64,000 nt of DNA from Phycicoccus avicenniae (GCF_018139485.1 NZ_JAGSNF010000008.1:62001-126000); one strand, 5' to 3'; positions 41,997-52,867 are shown, numbered from the stretch's first letter. The notes: generated from the sequence alone by a model not told the origin. A program made the numbers and translations.

Positions 41997-44149
41997 CCGA
42001 GCCGCTCGCGCAGGTCGGCGACGAGGGCCGTCGCCGCCCGGCTGATGACGGTCCCGGGCGGGTAGATCGCGTCGGCACCGGCCTCCCGGAGCGCCTCGTG
42101 GTCCTGGTCGGGGATGACCCCGCCGACGACGATCATGAGATCGTCCCGGCCGAGGTCGTCGAGCGCCTGACGCAGCGCCGGCACGAGGGTGAGATGACCC
42201 GCCGCGAGCGAGCTGACCCCGACGACGTGCACGTCGGTCTCCACGGCCTGCCGGGCGACCTCGTCCGGGGTCTGGAACAGCGGACCCACGTCGACGTCGA
42301 AGCCGAGGTCGGCGAACGCCGTCGCGATGACCTTCTGTCCGCGGTCGTGGCCGTCCTGGCCCATCTTCGCGACGAGGATGCGCGGGCGGCGGCCCTGCTC
42401 CTCCTCGAACTCCTCGACGGCCACCTGGGCGGCCCGGACCGAGGCGTCCTCCCCGGCCTCGGCGCTGTACACGCCACCGATCGTACGGATCTGCGCGGTG
42501 TACCGGCCGAACGCCTCCTCCATCGCGGCGGACATCTCGCCGACGGTGGCCTTGGCCCGGGCGGCGTCGACGGCGAGCGCGAGCAGGTTCGTGCCGAGCG
42601 TGCCGTCCGACCCGGCGCGCGCGGCCTCGGTCATCCGGGCCAGGGCGGCGCGGCAGGCTTCCTCGTCCCGCTCGGCCCGCAGCCGCTCGAGGCGGGCCAC
42701 CTGGCTCGCCCGGACGGCGACGTTGTCGACCTTGAGGACTTCGATCGGCTCGTCCTCGTCGACGGGGTAGGTGTTGACCCCGATCACCGGCTGCTGGCCG
42801 GAGTCGATCCGCGCCTGGGTGCGCGCCGCCGCCTCCTCGATCCGCATCTTCGGGATCCCGGCCTCGATGGCCTTCGCCATCCCGCCGGCCGCCTCGACCT
42901 CCTCGAGGTGCGCCCACGCCCGGCGGGCGAGGTCGTGCGTGAGCCGCTCGACGAACGCCGACCCGCCCCACGGGTCGATGGTGCGGGTCGTGCCGGACTC
43001 CTGCTGGAGGACGAGCTGGGTGTTGCGGGCGATCCGGGCCGAGAAGTCCGTCGGCAGCGCGATCGCCTCGTCGAGGGCGTTCGTGTGCAGGCTCTGGGTG
43101 TGGCCCTGGGTCGAGGCCATCGCCTCGACGCACGTGCGCACGACGTTGTTGAAGACGTCCTGCGCGGTGAGGGACCACCCGGAGGTCTGGCTGTGCGTGC
43201 GCAGCGAGAGCGACTTGGGGTCCTTCCCGCCCTGCTCGCGCACGAGCCGGGCCCACAGCAGCCGGGCCGCCCGCATCTTGGCGACCTCCATGTAGAAGTT
43301 CATGCCGATGGCCCAGAAGAAGGACAGCCGGGGCGCGAACCGGTCGACCTCGAGCCCGACGGCCTTCCCGGCGCGGACGTACTCGACGCCGTCGGCGAGG
43401 GTGTACGCGAGCTCGAGGTCCTGCGTCGCCCCGGCCTCCTGCATGTGGTACCCGGAGATCGAGATCGAGTTGAACCGGGGCATCTCCTGGCTCGTGAAGG
43501 CGAAGATGTCGCTGATGATCCGCATCGACGGCTCGGGTGGGTAGATGTAGGTGTTACGGACCATGAACTCCTTGAGGATGTCGTTCTGGATGGTCCCCGT
43601 GAGGCGGTCCGGGCCCACCCCCTGCTCCTCGGCGGCGACGACGTACAGGGCCAGGACGGGGACGACGGCGCCGTTCATCGTCATCGACACCGACATCCGG
43701 TCCAGCGGGATGCCGTCGAAGAGGATCCGCATGTCCTCGATGGAGTCGATCGCGACGCCGGCCATCCCGACGTCGCCCGCGACCCGCGGGTGGTCGGAGT
43801 CGTAGCCACGGTGGGTCGCGAGGTCGAACGCGACGGACAGCCCCTTCTGCCCCGCGGCGAGGTTGCGCCGGTAGAAGGCGTTGGACTCCTCCGCCGTGGA
43901 GAAGCCGGCGTACTGGCGGATCGTCCACGGCTGCGTCGTGTACATCGTCGGGTACGGGCCGCGCAGGTACGGCGGGGCGCCGGGGACGGTGTCGAGGAAG
44001 TCGAGGCCGTCGAGGTCGGAGGCGTCGTAGAACGGCTTGACCGCGATCTGCTCCGGGGTGAGCCACGGCTCGCCCGCGGCCGGCGGGGCCCCGGCAGAGG
44101 GGGTGCCGTCGCCGAGGTCGAGGGAGCCGAAGTCCGGGATCCTGCTCAT
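41993..44149 (-). CDS. mutB: Methylmalonyl-CoA mutase, large (catalytic) subunit
   Basis: Interconverts (R)-methylmalonyl-CoA and succinyl-CoA using adenosylcobalamin, for propionate and odd-chain or branched-chain catabolism. The protein has 718 residues. The barrel domain shows [20 protein letters not shown] and [20 protein letters not shown]; the C-terminal cobalamin domain has [13 protein letters not shown] (DxHxxG) near 595. Its start overlaps the mutA stop by 4 bases and its stop overlaps meaB, so the three are translationally coupled. Confidence 0.97.
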   Translation of the reverse strand: MSRIPDFGSLDLGDGTPSAGAPPAAGEPWLTPEQIAVKPFYDASDLDGLDFLDTVPGAPPYLRGPYPTMYTTQPWTIRQYAGFSTAEESNAFYRRNLAAGQKGLSVAFDLATHRGYDSDHPRVAGDVGMAGVAIDSIEDMRILFDGIPLDRMSVSMTMNGAVVPVLALYVVAAEEQGVGPDRLTGTIQNDILKEFMVRNTYIYPPEPSMRIISDIFAFTSQEMPRFNSISISGYHMQEAGATQDLELAYTLADGVEYVRAGKAVGLEVDRFAPRLSFFWAIGMNFYMEVAKMRAARLLWARLVREQGGKDPKSLSLRTHSQTSGWSLTAQDVFNNVVRTCVEAMASTQGHTQSLHTNALDEAIALPTDFSARIARNTQLVLQQESGTTRTIDPWGGSAFVERLTHDLARRAWAHLEEVEAAGGMAKAIEAGIPKMRIEEAAARTQARIDSGQQPVIGVNTYPVDEDEPIEVLKVDNVAVRASQVARLERLRAERDEEACRAALARMTEAARAGSDGTLGTNLLALAVDAARAKATVGEMSAAMEEAFGRYTAQIRTIGGVYSAEAGEDASVRAAQVAVEEFEEEQGRRPRILVAKMGQDGHDRGQKVIATAFADLGFDVDVGPLFQTPDEVARQAVETDVHVVGVSSLAAGHLTLVPALRQALDDLGRDDLMIVVGGVIPDQDHEALREAGADAIYPPGTVISRAATALVADLRERLG

Positions 44150-45957
44150 CGCTGCGCTCCGTCCGTGGCGTCGGTGAACCGGTCGAGGAGGTCACCGAGC
44201 AGGGCGACGACGTCCACCCCGTCGTAGAGCTCGCCGTCGACGAGGTCCGCGTCGTCGCCGAGCTCGTCGGCGCGGCCCGCGACGAGGACGTGGCCGACGC
44301 CCGCGGCCCGCAGCCGCTCGACCTCCTCCCGGGCGCCGTCGGCGTACCCGCCCCGACCCGCGACGAGGACGGCGACCGGCCCCACCTCCTCCCCCACCAC
44401 GAGGCCCCCGGCGGCGAGGAGGTTCTCGGCGAAGGAGCGCCGGGCCTGGTGGTCCCGGAGCGGCCCGAGGGTGGCGAGGGTGACCGTGGGTGCGCCGAGC
44501 GCTCGGGCCCGGTCGCGCAGCGCCTCGAACGGCGCCGCGTCACGGCGCGGGGCGAGGGCGCCGTCGGAGACCGGGAGCGCGGACCGGGTCCGGCGCGGCG
44601 GTGTCGGGTCCCGCGGGTCCGGGAAGGTCGAGACGCCGGTGAGCGGCCTGGCCCGGGTGGCGACGAGCCGGGCGCGGTCGTCGGCCGCGACGGCGGCCCA
44701 GCGGTGGACCAGCCCGGACGCCAGCGCCTCGAGCGCACCGCCGGCCCGCTCCACCTCACGGAAGCGCTCCCAGGCGGCGGTCGCCACCTCGTCGGTGAGC
44801 GCCTCGAGGTACCACGACCCGCCACCGGGGTCGGTGACGCGGCCGACGTTGGACTCGTCGGCGAGGAGGATCTGGGTGTTGCGGGCCAGCCGGCGGCCGA
44901 AGCGCTCGGGGAGGCCGGCGACGGTGTCGTGCGGGAGCACGGTGACGGCGTCCGCGCCCCCGATCGACGCGCCGAAGGCCGCCAGGGTGCCCCGCAGCAC
45001 GTTGACGAAGGGGTCCTGGCGGGCCGCCATCCGCAGGCTCGTCACGGCGTGCGTCCGCAGCCCGCGGTCGGCTTCCGGCACCCCGCAGGCCTCGGCGACC
45101 CGCGCCCACAGGCGGCGGGCGGCCCGCAGGACGGCCGCGGTGAGGAACTGGTCGGCCGTCGCCGGCAGCCGCATCTCGACGAGGGGGACGACCCGGGCGG
45201 GGTCGAGCCCGTCGGCCTCGAGACGGCGGAGCAGCGCGACGGCGCACGACAGCCCGAACGCGAGCGCGTCGACCTCGCTCGCACCCCCGTCGTGGAGGAC
45301 ACGGGTGTCGAGCGTGAGCGCGCTCCAGCCCTCCCGGCCGACGCAGCGGTCGACGAGCGGGGCGAGTCCGGTGAGGTCGGGGGCGGCGCCGGTGCGCAGG
45401 GCCGCGGAGACGGGGTCGAGCCCCAGGCCGAGACCCGCGGTCGTGGAGTCACCGACGTGGTCGAGCAGGGCGCGGGCCGCACCCTCCTGGTCGGTGAAGG
45501 AGGAGACGACGACGGGGGCGAGGTCGAGCCGGACGTCGGCGAGGACCTCGGGGACGTCGGCGGCGGCGATGCCCTCGTCGCCGACGTGGAGCCACACCGA
45601 GGTGACGCCGTGCTCGAGGTCGTCGAGGACGAAGGCACGCGAGCGCGCCGGGTCGGGGTCGTCGTGCAGCTGGCGGACGTCCCAGGGCAGGGTGCCGTCG
45701 CGGACCGTGCGGCCGCGGGTGAAGGGCGCCACGCCGGGCAGGCCGAGGTCGCGGTCCTCCCGCAGGTACAGCCCGGCCGTGCTCAGCCCGCCGTCGAGCT
45801 CGCGGCGCAGGGCGTCCTCCGCCTCCTCCGGCCCGGGACCGTCCCCCTCGGGCCGGCCCTTGGCGAGGACCTGCGCGACGAGCCGGCGCCAGTCCTCGCG
45901 GGTGCGCGGGTCGAACCCCTCGGCGAGTGCCATCGGGTCCGCAGCGGGCGACGTCAT
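44146..45957 (-). CDS. mutA: Methylmalonyl-CoA mutase, small subunit
   Basis: The structural partner of MutB, 603 residues from ATG 45957. The preceding in-frame ATG (45972) is rejected because the sequence GGAGGAGGG, a good Shine-Dalgarno, would lie inside its coding region. The mutase fold is recognisable ([40 protein letters not shown]), but the C-terminal domain lacks the DxHxxG cobalamin motif, as expected for this subunit. A minus-strand -10-like TAGGGT lies at 45991-45996. Confidence 0.95.
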   Translation of the reverse strand: MTSPAADPMALAEGFDPRTREDWRRLVAQVLAKGRPEGDGPGPEEAEDALRRELDGGLSTAGLYLREDRDLGLPGVAPFTRGRTVRDGTLPWDVRQLHDDPDPARSRAFVLDDLEHGVTSVWLHVGDEGIAAADVPEVLADVRLDLAPVVVSSFTDQEGAARALLDHVGDSTTAGLGLGLDPVSAALRTGAAPDLTGLAPLVDRCVGREGWSALTLDTRVLHDGGASEVDALAFGLSCAVALLRRLEADGLDPARVVPLVEMRLPATADQFLTAAVLRAARRLWARVAEACGVPEADRGLRTHAVTSLRMAARQDPFVNVLRGTLAAFGASIGGADAVTVLPHDTVAGLPERFGRRLARNTQILLADESNVGRVTDPGGGSWYLEALTDEVATAAWERFREVERAGGALEALASGLVHRWAAVAADDRARLVATRARPLTGVSTFPDPRDPTPPRRTRSALPVSDGALAPRRDAAPFEALRDRARALGAPTVTLATLGPLRDHQARRSFAENLLAAGGLVVGEEVGPVAVLVAGRGGYADGAREEVERLRAAGVGHVLVAGRADELGDDADLVDGELYDGVDVVALLGDLLDRFTDATDGAQR

Positions 45958-45990
45958 CCAGCCCTCCTCCATCGGCGGTCGGTCCCGTCA

Positions 45991-45996
45991 ACCCTA
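45991..45996 (-). promoter_or_regulatory. Possible -10 box for mutA-mutB-meaB
   Basis: TAGGGT on the minus strand, 33 bases before the mutA start, in the gap after the map stop. No clear -35. Confidence 0.35.
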
Positions 45997-46053
45997 GCCA
46001 CGGCGTGGTCGCGGGACACCGAGAGATCGGTCACCCGGGCCGGGACGGACCCC

Positions 46054-46911
46054 TCAGGCGGGCGCGATGTCGGCGTACCGGAGACCGGCGGCCTGCAGCC
46101 GCTCGCGGCCCCCGTCGAGGGCGGTGAGGACGTGGAGACCGGCCTCGGTGACGGCGACGGAGTGCTCCCAGTGCGCCGCCCGCGACCCGTCCCGCGTCAC
46201 GACGGTCCACTCGTCCTCGAGGACGGTGTTGTCCTGGCTGCCGAGCGTCACCATCGGCTCGACGCAGATCGTCGTGCCGTCGACGACCTTCGGACCCTTC
46301 CCGGACACCCGGTAGTTCGGGACCTGCGGGTCCATGTGCATCGAGGTGCCGATCCCGTGGCCGACGTAGTCCTCGACGAGCCCGTAGCGCCGCCCGCGGT
46401 CGGTGCCCGCCGCCGTGAGGGAGTCCTCGACCGCGGCGCCGACGTCGTAGAGCGCTCCCCCGACGCGCAGCGCGCCGATACCGGCCCAGAGGGCGGCCTC
46501 GGTGTCGTCGGACAGCGCGATGTCCTCGGGCCGTCCCGCGTCCCGGCCGCCGACGACGAGCGTCATCGCCGCGTCCCCGTTCCAGCCCTCGACCTCGGCG
46601 CCGCAGTCGACCGACAGCAGGTCGCCCTCGCGGAGCGTCTTGTCCGCCCGCGGGATGCCGTGGACGATCTCGTCGTTCACGGACGCGCAGAGGGTGTGGC
46701 GATAGCCGGGCACGAGCTGGAAGTTCGGCACCCCGCCGTGGTCGCGGATGTGCGTCTCGGCGAGCGCGTCGAGCTCGAGCGTCGTGACGCCGGGCCGCAC
46801 CGACGCCGCGACGAGGTCCAGGGTGCGCCCGACGAGCAGACCGGCGGTGCGCATCCGGGCCAGCTGCTCGGGGGTCTTGCCCTCGCAGCGCTCGCGGCCG
46901 AACAGTCCCAT
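46054..46911 (-). CDS. map: Methionine aminopeptidase, type I
   Basis: Removes N-terminal Met from nascent proteins. The protein has 285 residues, with an N-terminal extension of about 25 residues. Metal ligands fall in LSVDCGAEVEGWNGDAAMT (two Asp), VGHGIGTSMHMDP (His), TICVEPMVTLG (Glu) and the C-terminal EHSVAVTEAG (Glu). It follows adk by 11 bases in the conserved secY-adk-map order. Confidence 0.97.
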   Translation of the reverse strand: MGLFGRERCEGKTPEQLARMRTAGLLVGRTLDLVAASVRPGVTTLELDALAETHIRDHGGVPNFQLVPGYRHTLCASVNDEIVHGIPRADKTLREGDLLSVDCGAEVEGWNGDAAMTLVVGGRDAGRPEDIALSDDTEAALWAGIGALRVGGALYDVGAAVEDSLTAAGTDRGRRYGLVEDYVGHGIGTSMHMDPQVPNYRVSGKGPKVVDGTTICVEPMVTLGSQDNTVLEDEWTVVTRDGSRAAHWEHSVAVTEAGLHVLTALDGGRERLQAAGLRYADIAPA

Positions 46912-46922
46912 GCGGTGTGTCG

Positions 46923-47489
46923 TCAGACGCGGCCGAGGGCGTCGATGACGCGCTCGGTGACCTCGTCGATCGCGCCGTCCCCGTCGACCGAGACGAGCAG
47001 GCCGCGGTCGCGGTACGTCGTCGCGAGCGGCCGGGTCTCGCGGTGGTAGATCGCCATCCGGTCCCGCACGACGTCCTCGGTGTCGTCGTCGCGCCCCTCG
47101 GTCTCGGCCCGCTTGAGCAGCCGGCCGACGACGACCTCGTCGTCCACCGTGAGCTCGAGGACGGCACCGAGGTCCGCGCCCTGCTGCGCCAGCATCTGGT
47201 CGAGCGCGCCGACCTGGGCCAGGGTGCGCGGGTAGCCGTCGAGGAGGAAGCCGGAGGCGCAGTCGGGCTTTGCGAGGCGGTCCTCGACGATCGCGTTCGT
47301 GATCCCGTCGGAGACGTAGCCGCCGGAGGCGAGGATCTCCTTGACCTGGAGACCGAGCTCGGTCTCCTCCTTGATGTTCGCGCGGAAGATGTCTCCGGTC
47401 GAGATGGCCGGGATGCCGTAGTGGTCGGCGATCCGGGAGGCCTGCGTGCCCTTACCGGCACCGGGAGGACCGAGGATGATGAGGCGCAT
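46923..47489 (-). CDS. adk: Adenylate kinase
   Basis: Converts ATP plus AMP to two ADP. The 188 residues are the short-LID actinobacterial form without zinc cysteines. P-loop LGPPGAGKGTQA at residues 5-16, AMP-binding GFLLDGYPRTLAQ near 80, and the compact LID GRLLKRAETEGRDDDTEDV. Its ATG shares one base with the secY stop (TGATG). Confidence 0.98.
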   Translation of the reverse strand: MRLIILGPPGAGKGTQASRIADHYGIPAISTGDIFRANIKEETELGLQVKEILASGGYVSDGITNAIVEDRLAKPDCASGFLLDGYPRTLAQVGALDQMLAQQGADLGAVLELTVDDEVVVGRLLKRAETEGRDDDTEDVVRDRMAIYHRETRPLATTYRDRGLLVSVDGDGAIDEVTERVIDALGRV

Positions 47490-48802
47490 CAGCGGAGGAA
47501 CCCTTCGTAGTGGCGCTGCTGGAGCTGGGCCTCGATCTGCTTCACGGTCTCGAGGCCGACACCGACGATGATGAGGATCGAGGTGCCGCCGAACGGGAAG
47601 TTCTGGTTGGCGTCGACGAGCACCAGCGCGATGAGCGGGATGAGCGAGATGAGCGCGAGGTAGATGGCGCCCGGCACGGTGATCCGGGTGAGGACGTAGT
47701 TGAGGTACTCGGCCGTGGGTCGCCCGGCGCGGATACCCGGGATGAAGCCGCCGTACTTCTTCATGTTGTCGGCGACCTCGGTCGGGTTGAACGTGATCGA
47801 GACGTAGAAGAACGTGAAGAAGAGGATCAGCCCGATGTACGTGAGCATGTAGACGGGGTGGTCACCGGTCTGGAAGGTCGCGGTGAGCCAGTCGACCCAG
47901 CCCGGGTTGACCCCGTCGGGGCTCTGGTTGAACTGCGCCACGAGCATCGGCAGCGTGAGCAGCGAGCTCGCGAAGATCACGGGGATGACGCCGGCCATGT
48001 TGACCTTGAGCGGGATGTACGTCGAGGTGCCGCCGTAGACCCGGCGACCGACCATCCGCTTGGCGTACTGGACCGGGATGCGCCGCTGGCTCTGCTCGAC
48101 GAAGACGACGAGGGCGATGACGACGAGCCCGACGGCGATGACCCCGAGGAAGACCGACCAGCCGGAGCGCTGCTGGATCGCCCAGAGCGAGCCCGGGAAC
48201 TGGGCCGCGATCGAGGTGAAGATGAGCAGCGACATCCCGTTGCCGACGCCCTTGTCCGTGACGAGCTCGCCGAGCCACATGACCAGGCCGGTGCCCGCGG
48301 TCATCGTGAGGACCATGATGAGGAGGGTGACGACGGAGTCGTCGGCGAGGATGTTCGTGCAGCCCGGGTTGTTGAACAGCGTCTGCGGGTTCTGCGCGAA
48401 CGTGATGAGCGTCGAGGACTGCAGCACCGCGAGACCGATGGTGAGGTAGCGGGTGTACTGCGTCATCTTCGCCTGGCCGGCCTGCCCCTCCTTCTTGAGG
48501 GCCTCGAACCGCGGGATGACGACCGTCAGCAGCTGCACGATGATGCTCGCCGTGATGTACGGCATGATCCCGAGCGCGAAGATCGACAGCTGGAGCAGTG
48601 CCCCGCCGCTGAAGAGGTTGATGAGCCCGAGCAGCTGGTTGCTGTTGTCGGCGCCCTCGAGGCAGCTCTGCACGAGCGGGTAGCTGACGCCCGGCGTCGG
48701 CACGTGCGACCCGAGACGGAACAGCACGATGATGCCGAGGGTGAACAGCAGCTTCCTGCGCAGGTCGGGCGTCTTGAACGCTCGGCCGAAGTTGGTGAGC
48801 AC
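47489..48802 (-). CDS. secY: Protein translocase subunit SecY
   Basis: The channel-forming membrane protein of Sec export, 437 residues with 10 transmembrane helices. Family sequence: FKTPDLRRKLLFTLGIIVLF, SIFALGIMPYITASIIVQLL and cytosolic loops ARRVYGG-type near 250. Start chosen at GTG 48802, preceded by GGAGG; the ORF extension to 48829 lacks similarity. It is separated from rplO by a strong terminator and has its own -10-like TATGTT (48854-48859). Confidence 0.97.
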   Translation of the reverse strand: MLTNFGRAFKTPDLRRKLLFTLGIIVLFRLGSHVPTPGVSYPLVQSCLEGADNSNQLLGLINLFSGGALLQLSIFALGIMPYITASIIVQLLTVVIPRFEALKKEGQAGQAKMTQYTRYLTIGLAVLQSSTLITFAQNPQTLFNNPGCTNILADDSVVTLLIMVLTMTAGTGLVMWLGELVTDKGVGNGMSLLIFTSIAAQFPGSLWAIQQRSGWSVFLGVIAVGLVVIALVVFVEQSQRRIPVQYAKRMVGRRVYGGTSTYIPLKVNMAGVIPVIFASSLLTLPMLVAQFNQSPDGVNPGWVDWLTATFQTGDHPVYMLTYIGLILFFTFFYVSITFNPTEVADNMKKYGGFIPGIRAGRPTAEYLNYVLTRITVPGAIYLALISLIPLIALVLVDANQNFPFGGTSILIIVGVGLETVKQIEAQLQQRHYEGFLR

Positions 48803-48853
48803 AGGTCCTCCATGGAGCGGCCGGGTCACGGCCGGTTGTCAGCGATCCGTCAC

Positions 48854-48859
48854 AACATA
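48854..48859 (-). promoter_or_regulatory. -10 box of a predicted secY-adk-map promoter
   Basis: TATGTT on the minus strand, about 50 bases before the secY GTG and just downstream of the rplO terminator; no strong -35 is seen. Confidence 0.5.
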
Positions 48860-48906
48860 CCCGGTGACTCCGACGGCGCCGTCGCCACGGGGGGCGGACC
48901 GGACGG

Positions 48907-48947
48907 CGCAGGGCCGGCTCCGAAGTGACTCCGGAGCCGGCCCTGCG
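48907..48947 (-). terminator. Terminator after rplO
   Basis: A perfect 16-bp stem (48907-48922 with 48932-48947) with a 9-base loop lies 21 bases beyond the rplO stop. It is among the strongest hairpins in the window and separates the spc genes from secY. Confidence 0.85.
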
Positions 48948-48968
48948 GCACGCGGTCCTGGTGGTGCG

Positions 48969-49460
48969 TCAGGCGGTCGTGGTCGATCCGCCGGCCGCCT
49001 CGATCTTCTCCTTGGCGCTCGCGGAGAACGCCGCCGCCGTGACGTCGACCGCCACGGAGATCTCGCCGGTCCCGAGCACCTTGACCGGGTGACCGCCGCG
49101 GACGGCGCCGCGGGCCACGAGGTCCTCGACCGTCACCGCGCCACCGTCGGGGTAGAGCGCCGACAGCCTGTCGAGGTTGACGACCTGGTACTCGGTCTTG
49201 AACGGGTTCGTGAACCCGCGCAGCTTCGGGAACCGCATGTGCAGCGGGGTCGCGCCACCCTGGAAGCCCTCGGGCACCTGGTAGCGGGCCTTCGTGCCCT
49301 TGGTCCCGCGACCCGCGGTCTTGCCGCGCTTGCCGCCCTCACCGCGACCGACGCGGATCTTGGCGGACTTCGCCCCGGGGGCGGGACGCAGGTGGTGGAC
49401 CTTCAGCGCCGCGGCCTCACGGCCCGCGGCGGCCTTGCCGGCCTTCGTGGTGTCGGCCAT
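48969..49460 (-). CDS. rplO: 50S ribosomal protein L15 (uL15)
   Basis: The protein has 163 residues from ATG 49460. The family core is [20 protein letters not shown] and [10 protein letters not shown], with a globular C-terminal half. It is the last gene of the spc-type block and is followed by a strong terminator. It follows rpmD by 2 bases. Confidence 0.97.
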   Translation of the reverse strand: MADTTKAGKAAAGREAAALKVHHLRPAPGAKSAKIRVGRGEGGKRGKTAGRGTKGTKARYQVPEGFQGGATPLHMRFPKLRGFTNPFKTEYQVVNLDRLSALYPDGGAVTVEDLVARGAVRGGHPVKVLGTGEISVAVDVTAAAFSASAKEKIEAAGGSTTTA

Positions 49461-49462
49461 GC

Positions 49463-49645
49463 TCACTCGACCTCCTCGACGGCGACCAGGTGGGTCACCG
49501 TGTTGACCATCCCGCGGATCTCGGGACGGTCCTCCTTGACGACGACGTCGCCGATGCGCTTCAGACCGAGGGAGCGCAGCGTGTTCCGCTGGTTCTGCTT
49601 GCCCCCGATCCCGGACCGGGTCTGGGTGACCTTGAGACGACCCAT
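49463..49645 (-). CDS. rpmD: 50S ribosomal protein L30 (uL30)
   Basis: The 60-residue protein ([20 protein letters not shown]) is complete. Its ATG shares one base with the rpsE stop (TGATG). A longer frame upstream lies in rpsE and is rejected. Confidence 0.97.
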   Translation of the reverse strand: MGRLKVTQTRSGIGGKQNQRNTLRSLGLKRIGDVVVKEDRPEIRGMVNTVTHLVAVEEVE

Positions 49646-50286
49646 CACGCACCTGCCTTCGCCTCGGCCACACCGGCGGCCTGGGCGCGCAGCATCGCCG
49701 CGGGGGCGACCTGGTCGACCGGGAGACCGCGGCGGGCCGCGACCGACTCCGGGCGCTCGAGGCCCTGGAGGGCCTCGACGGCGGCGTGGACGATGTTGAT
49801 CGCGTTGTCCGAGCCGAGGCTCTTGGACAGCACGTCGTGGATGCCGGCGCACTCGAGCACCGCACGGACCGGGCCACCGGCGATGACACCGGTACCGGGG
49901 CTGGCGGGGCGGAGCATGACGACACCGGCCGCGGCCTCACCCTGGACGGGGTGCGGGATGGTGCCCTGGATGCGGGGGACGCGGAAGAAGTTCTTCTTCG
50001 CCTCCTCGACACCCTTGGCGATCGCCGCGGGCACCTCCTTGGCCTTGCCGTAGCCGACGCCGACGGTGCCGTCACCGTCGCCGACGACGACGAGCGCGGT
50101 GAAGCTGAACCGCCGGCCGCCCTTGACGACCTTCGCGACGCGGTTGATCGTCACGACGCGCTCGAGGTACTGGTTCTTCTCGGCGTCCCGGGAGTCACGA
50201 CCGCGACGGTCGTCCCGGCCTCCGCGACGGTCGCCGCCGCGGTCGTTCGGGCCACTCCCGGTGCCTCGACGCTGGGGTCCTGGCAT
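49645..50286 (-). CDS. rpsE: 30S ribosomal protein S5 (uS5)
   Basis: The protein has 213 residues from ATG 50286. It is involved in decoding fidelity and mRNA helicase activity. An Arg/Gly/Asp-rich tail of about 40 residues precedes the core ([40 protein letters not shown]). The ribosomal N-terminal domain and C-terminal domain are both intact. Confidence 0.97.
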   Translation of the reverse strand: MPGPQRRGTGSGPNDRGGDRRGGRDDRRGRDSRDAEKNQYLERVVTINRVAKVVKGGRRFSFTALVVVGDGDGTVGVGYGKAKEVPAAIAKGVEEAKKNFFRVPRIQGTIPHPVQGEAAAGVVMLRPASPGTGVIAGGPVRAVLECAGIHDVLSKSLGSDNAINIVHAAVEALQGLERPESVAARRGLPVDQVAPAAMLRAQAAGVAEAKAGA

Positions 50287-50329
50287 CAGATGTTCCTCTT
50301 CTCGACGGACGTGGTGGTACGGGCGCGGG

Positions 50330-50704
50330 TCACAGCGACAGCCCGCCTTCCCGGGCGCCGTCCGCGATGGCGGCGACGCGGCCGTGGTACTTGTTGCCGC
50401 CACGGTCGAAGACGACGGACTCGACGCCGGCCGCCTTCGCGCGCTCGGCGACGAGCTCGCCGACCTTCTTGGCCTTGTCGCGCTTGTCGCCCTCGGCGGT
50501 GCGCACGTCGGCCTCCATGGTCGACGCGGACGCCACGGTCTTGCCGACGGTGTCGTCGACGACCTGGACGAACACGTGCCGCGAGGAGCGCGAGACGACG
50601 AGACGCGGGCGGGCCGCGGTACCGCTGACCTGCTTGCGGACGCGCACGTGACGGCGAACCCGTGCGGCCGACTTGCCCTTGGCGCGCTTGGTGATGAGTG
50701 CCAT
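50330..50704 (-). CDS. rplR: 50S ribosomal protein L18 (uL18)
   Basis: A 5S rRNA-binding protein of 124 residues, with [20 protein letters not shown] and the C-terminal [20 protein letters not shown]. It lies 3 bases after rplF. Confidence 0.98.
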   Translation of the reverse strand: MALITKRAKGKSAARVRRHVRVRKQVSGTAARPRLVVSRSSRHVFVQVVDDTVGKTVASASTMEADVRTAEGDKRDKAKKVGELVAERAKAAGVESVVFDRGGNKYHGRVAAIADGAREGGLSL

Positions 50705-50707
50705 CGC

Positions 50708-51244
50708 TTACTTACCAGCCTTTCCGACCTTGCGGCGGATGTGCTCGCCCTCGTACCGAACGCCCTTGCCCTTGTACGGGTCGGGCCGACGGAGCTTGCG
50801 GATGTTCGCGGCGGTCTCGCCGACGAGCTGCTTGTCGATGCCCGCGACCGAGAACCGGGTGGGGTTCTCGACGGCGAACGTGATGCCCTCCGGCGGCTCG
50901 ACCGTGATCGAGTGCGAGTAGCCGAGGGCGAACTCGAGGGTGCTGCCCTTGGCCTGCACGCGGTACCCGGTGCCGTGGATCTCGAGCTTCTTCGTGTAGC
51001 CCTCGGTGACGCCGAGGACCATGTTGTTGATGAGCGAGCGGCTCAGGCCGTGCAGCGAGCGGGACTCACGCTCGTCGTCCGGGCGGGACACCGTGATGGT
51101 GTCGTCCTCCCGGGCGACGGTGATCGGCTCGGCGACGGTGTGGCTCAGCTCGCCCTTCGGGCCCTTGACGACGACGTGCTGACCGTCGATGGTCACGTCG
51201 ACGCCCGAGGGGATCGAGACGGGGAGACGTCCGATTCGCGACAT
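50708..51244 (-). CDS. rplF: 50S ribosomal protein L6 (uL6)
   Basis: The protein has 178 residues with two repeats of the L6 fold. It starts [20 protein letters not shown] and ends with the [20 protein letters not shown] segment that contacts the sarcin-ricin loop region. It is 12 bases after rpsH. Confidence 0.98.
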   Translation of the reverse strand: MSRIGRLPVSIPSGVDVTIDGQHVVVKGPKGELSHTVAEPITVAREDDTITVSRPDDERESRSLHGLSRSLINNMVLGVTEGYTKKLEIHGTGYRVQAKGSTLEFALGYSHSITVEPPEGITFAVENPTRFSVAGIDKQLVGETAANIRKLRRPDPYKGKGVRYEGEHIRRKVGKAGK

Positions 51245-51256
51245 GGCTGCTTCCCC

Positions 51257-51655
51257 TTACCAGACGTAGGCGAGGACTTCCCCACCCACACCCTTGTTGG
51301 CGGCCTGCCTGTCGGTCAGGAGGCCGGACGACGTCGAGATGATCGCGACGCCGAGCCCGCCGAGGACCTTGGGCAGGTTCGTGGACTTGGCGTACACGCG
51401 CAGACCGGGCTTGCTCACGCGGCGCAGGCCGGCGATGGAGCGCTCCCGGTTGGGGCCGTACTTGAGCTGGACGGTCAGGGTCTTGCCGACCTCCGCGTCG
51501 GCGACGCTCCAGCCGGCGATGTACCCCTCGGCCTCGAGGATCTCCGCGATGTGGCTCTTGAGCTTCGAGAACGGCATGTCGACCTCGTCCTTGTGCGCCG
51601 AGTTGGCGTTCCGGACGCGGGTCAGCATGTCCGCGATCGGGTCTGTCATGGTCAT
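51257..51655 (-). CDS. rpsH: 30S ribosomal protein S8 (uS8)
   Basis: The protein has 132 residues; it begins [20 protein letters not shown], with a possible start two codons later. C-terminal motif [20 protein letters not shown]. It binds helix 21 of 16S rRNA and in E. coli autoregulates the spc operon. A 111-base gap separates it from rpsN. Confidence 0.98.
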   Translation of the reverse strand: MTMTDPIADMLTRVRNANSAHKDEVDMPFSKLKSHIAEILEAEGYIAGWSVADAEVGKTLTVQLKYGPNRERSIAGLRRVSKPGLRVYAKSTNLPKVLGGLGVAIISTSSGLLTDRQAANKGVGGEVLAYVW

Positions 51656-51766
51656 TGGGCTTCTCCGCCCTCTCTCACCGTGGTTTCTGCCGGGGGCTCC
51701 CCGGGCGGACCTGCGATGTAGATGGGATGTTGTCGTGACTGCCGCGGGGCGCGGCGGGTCGGTCTG

Positions 51767-51952
51767 TTACCAGCTGCTCTTGGTCACGCCGGGGAGCTCG
51801 CCCGCGTGGGCCATCTCCCGGAGGCAGATCCGGCACAGGCCGAACTTGCGGTAGACCGAGTGCGGGCGGCCGCAGCGCTGGCAGCGCGTGTACGCGCGGA
51901 CCGAGAACTTCGGCTTCTTGTTGGACTTGTTGATGAGCGCGGTCTTGGCCAT
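51767..51952 (-). CDS. rpsN: 30S ribosomal protein S14, zinc type (uS14)
   Basis: The 61-residue zinc-binding (type Z) form, with ligands Cys24, Cys27, Cys40 and Cys43 (CQRCGRPH and CRIC). It begins [20 protein letters not shown]. The longer frame through rplE is rejected. Actinobacteria often carry a second zinc-free S14 elsewhere, controlled by Zur. Confidence 0.97.
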   Translation of the reverse strand: MAKTALINKSNKKPKFSVRAYTRCQRCGRPHSVYRKFGLCRICLREMAHAGELPGVTKSSW

Positions 51953-51953
51953 C

Positions 51954-52514
51954 TCACTTCTCCTTGAACGGGAAGCCGAGCGCCTTGAGCAGCGCGCGCC
52001 CCTCGTCGTCGTTCGTCGCGGTCGTGACGACCGTGATGTCCATGCCGCGGACCCGGTCGATCTTGTCCTGGTTGATCTCGTGGAACATCGACTGCTCCGT
52101 GAGACCGAAGGTGTAGTTACCACGGCCGTCGAACTGCTTCGGCGAGAGCCCGCGGAAGTCGCGGATGCGCGGGAGGGCGACCGAGACGAGCCGGTCGAGG
52201 AACTCCCACATGCGGTCGCCGCGCAGCGTCGTGTGCGCACCGATCGGCATGCCCTCGCGGAGCTTGAACTGCGCGATGGACTTGCGGGCCCGGGTGACGA
52301 CCGGCTTCTGGCCGGTGATCGCCGTGAGGTCGCGCACGGCGCCCTCGATGAGCTTGCTGTCCTTCGCGGCGTCGCCGACGCCCATGTTGACGACGACCTT
52401 GGTCACGCCGGGGACCTGCATGACGTTCCCGTAGGAGAACTGGTCCTTGAGCGAGCCCTTGATCTCGTCGTGGTAGCGCGCCTTGAGGCGGGGGCTGGTC
52501 GCGGTGTCTGCCAT
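51954..52514 (-). CDS. rplE: 50S ribosomal protein L5 (uL5)
   Basis: A 5S rRNA-binding protein, 186 residues from ATG 52514. Core sequences are [20 protein letters not shown] and [24 protein letters not shown] three codons earlier (52523), which overlaps the rplX stop as GTGA, is an equally good start on coupling grounds. Confidence 0.96.
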   Translation of the reverse strand: MADTATSPRLKARYHDEIKGSLKDQFSYGNVMQVPGVTKVVVNMGVGDAAKDSKLIEGAVRDLTAITGQKPVVTRARKSIAQFKLREGMPIGAHTTLRGDRMWEFLDRLVSVALPRIRDFRGLSPKQFDGRGNYTFGLTEQSMFHEINQDKIDRVRGMDITVVTTATNDDEGRALLKALGFPFKEK

Positions 52515-52519
52515 CTCTC

Positions 52520-52864
52520 TCACAGGTCCTTGCCCGAGCGCACGCCGACGCGGACACGGCTCGCCTTCTGGCGGCCGTCGCGCTCGACGGTCTCGACGCG
52601 GGTCTTGATCCGGGTCGGCTTCTTGTCCGACGGGTCGACGATCGCCACGTTGCTCACGTGGATCGCGGCCTCCTGGACGATGAGGCCACCGGTGCGGCTG
52701 CCCCGGTTGGACTGCCCCGCCTTGGTGTGCCGGGTGACCCGGTTCACGCCCTCGACGGTCACGCGGCCGTTCTCGCGGTCGACCGCGATGACCTTGCCGG
52801 TGCTGCCCTTGTCCTTGCCGGCGAGCACCTGGACGGTGTCGCCCTTCTTGATCTTCGTCGCCAT
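52520..52864 (-). CDS. rplX: 50S ribosomal protein L24 (uL24)
   Basis: The protein has 114 residues with a KOW motif at the N-terminus ([20 protein letters not shown]) and [15 protein letters not shown] following. An assembly initiator of the 50S subunit. It is 3 bases after rplN. Confidence 0.98.
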   Translation of the reverse strand: MATKIKKGDTVQVLAGKDKGSTGKVIAVDRENGRVTVEGVNRVTRHTKAGQSNRGSRTGGLIVQEAAIHVSNVAIVDPSDKKPTRIKTRVETVERDGRQKASRVRVGVRSGKDL

Positions 52865-52867
52865 GAC

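Noticed and set aside
44290-47049. 919-codon plus-strand frame opposite mutA and map
   Set aside because: Shadow of mutA and map; no plausible start signal or family.
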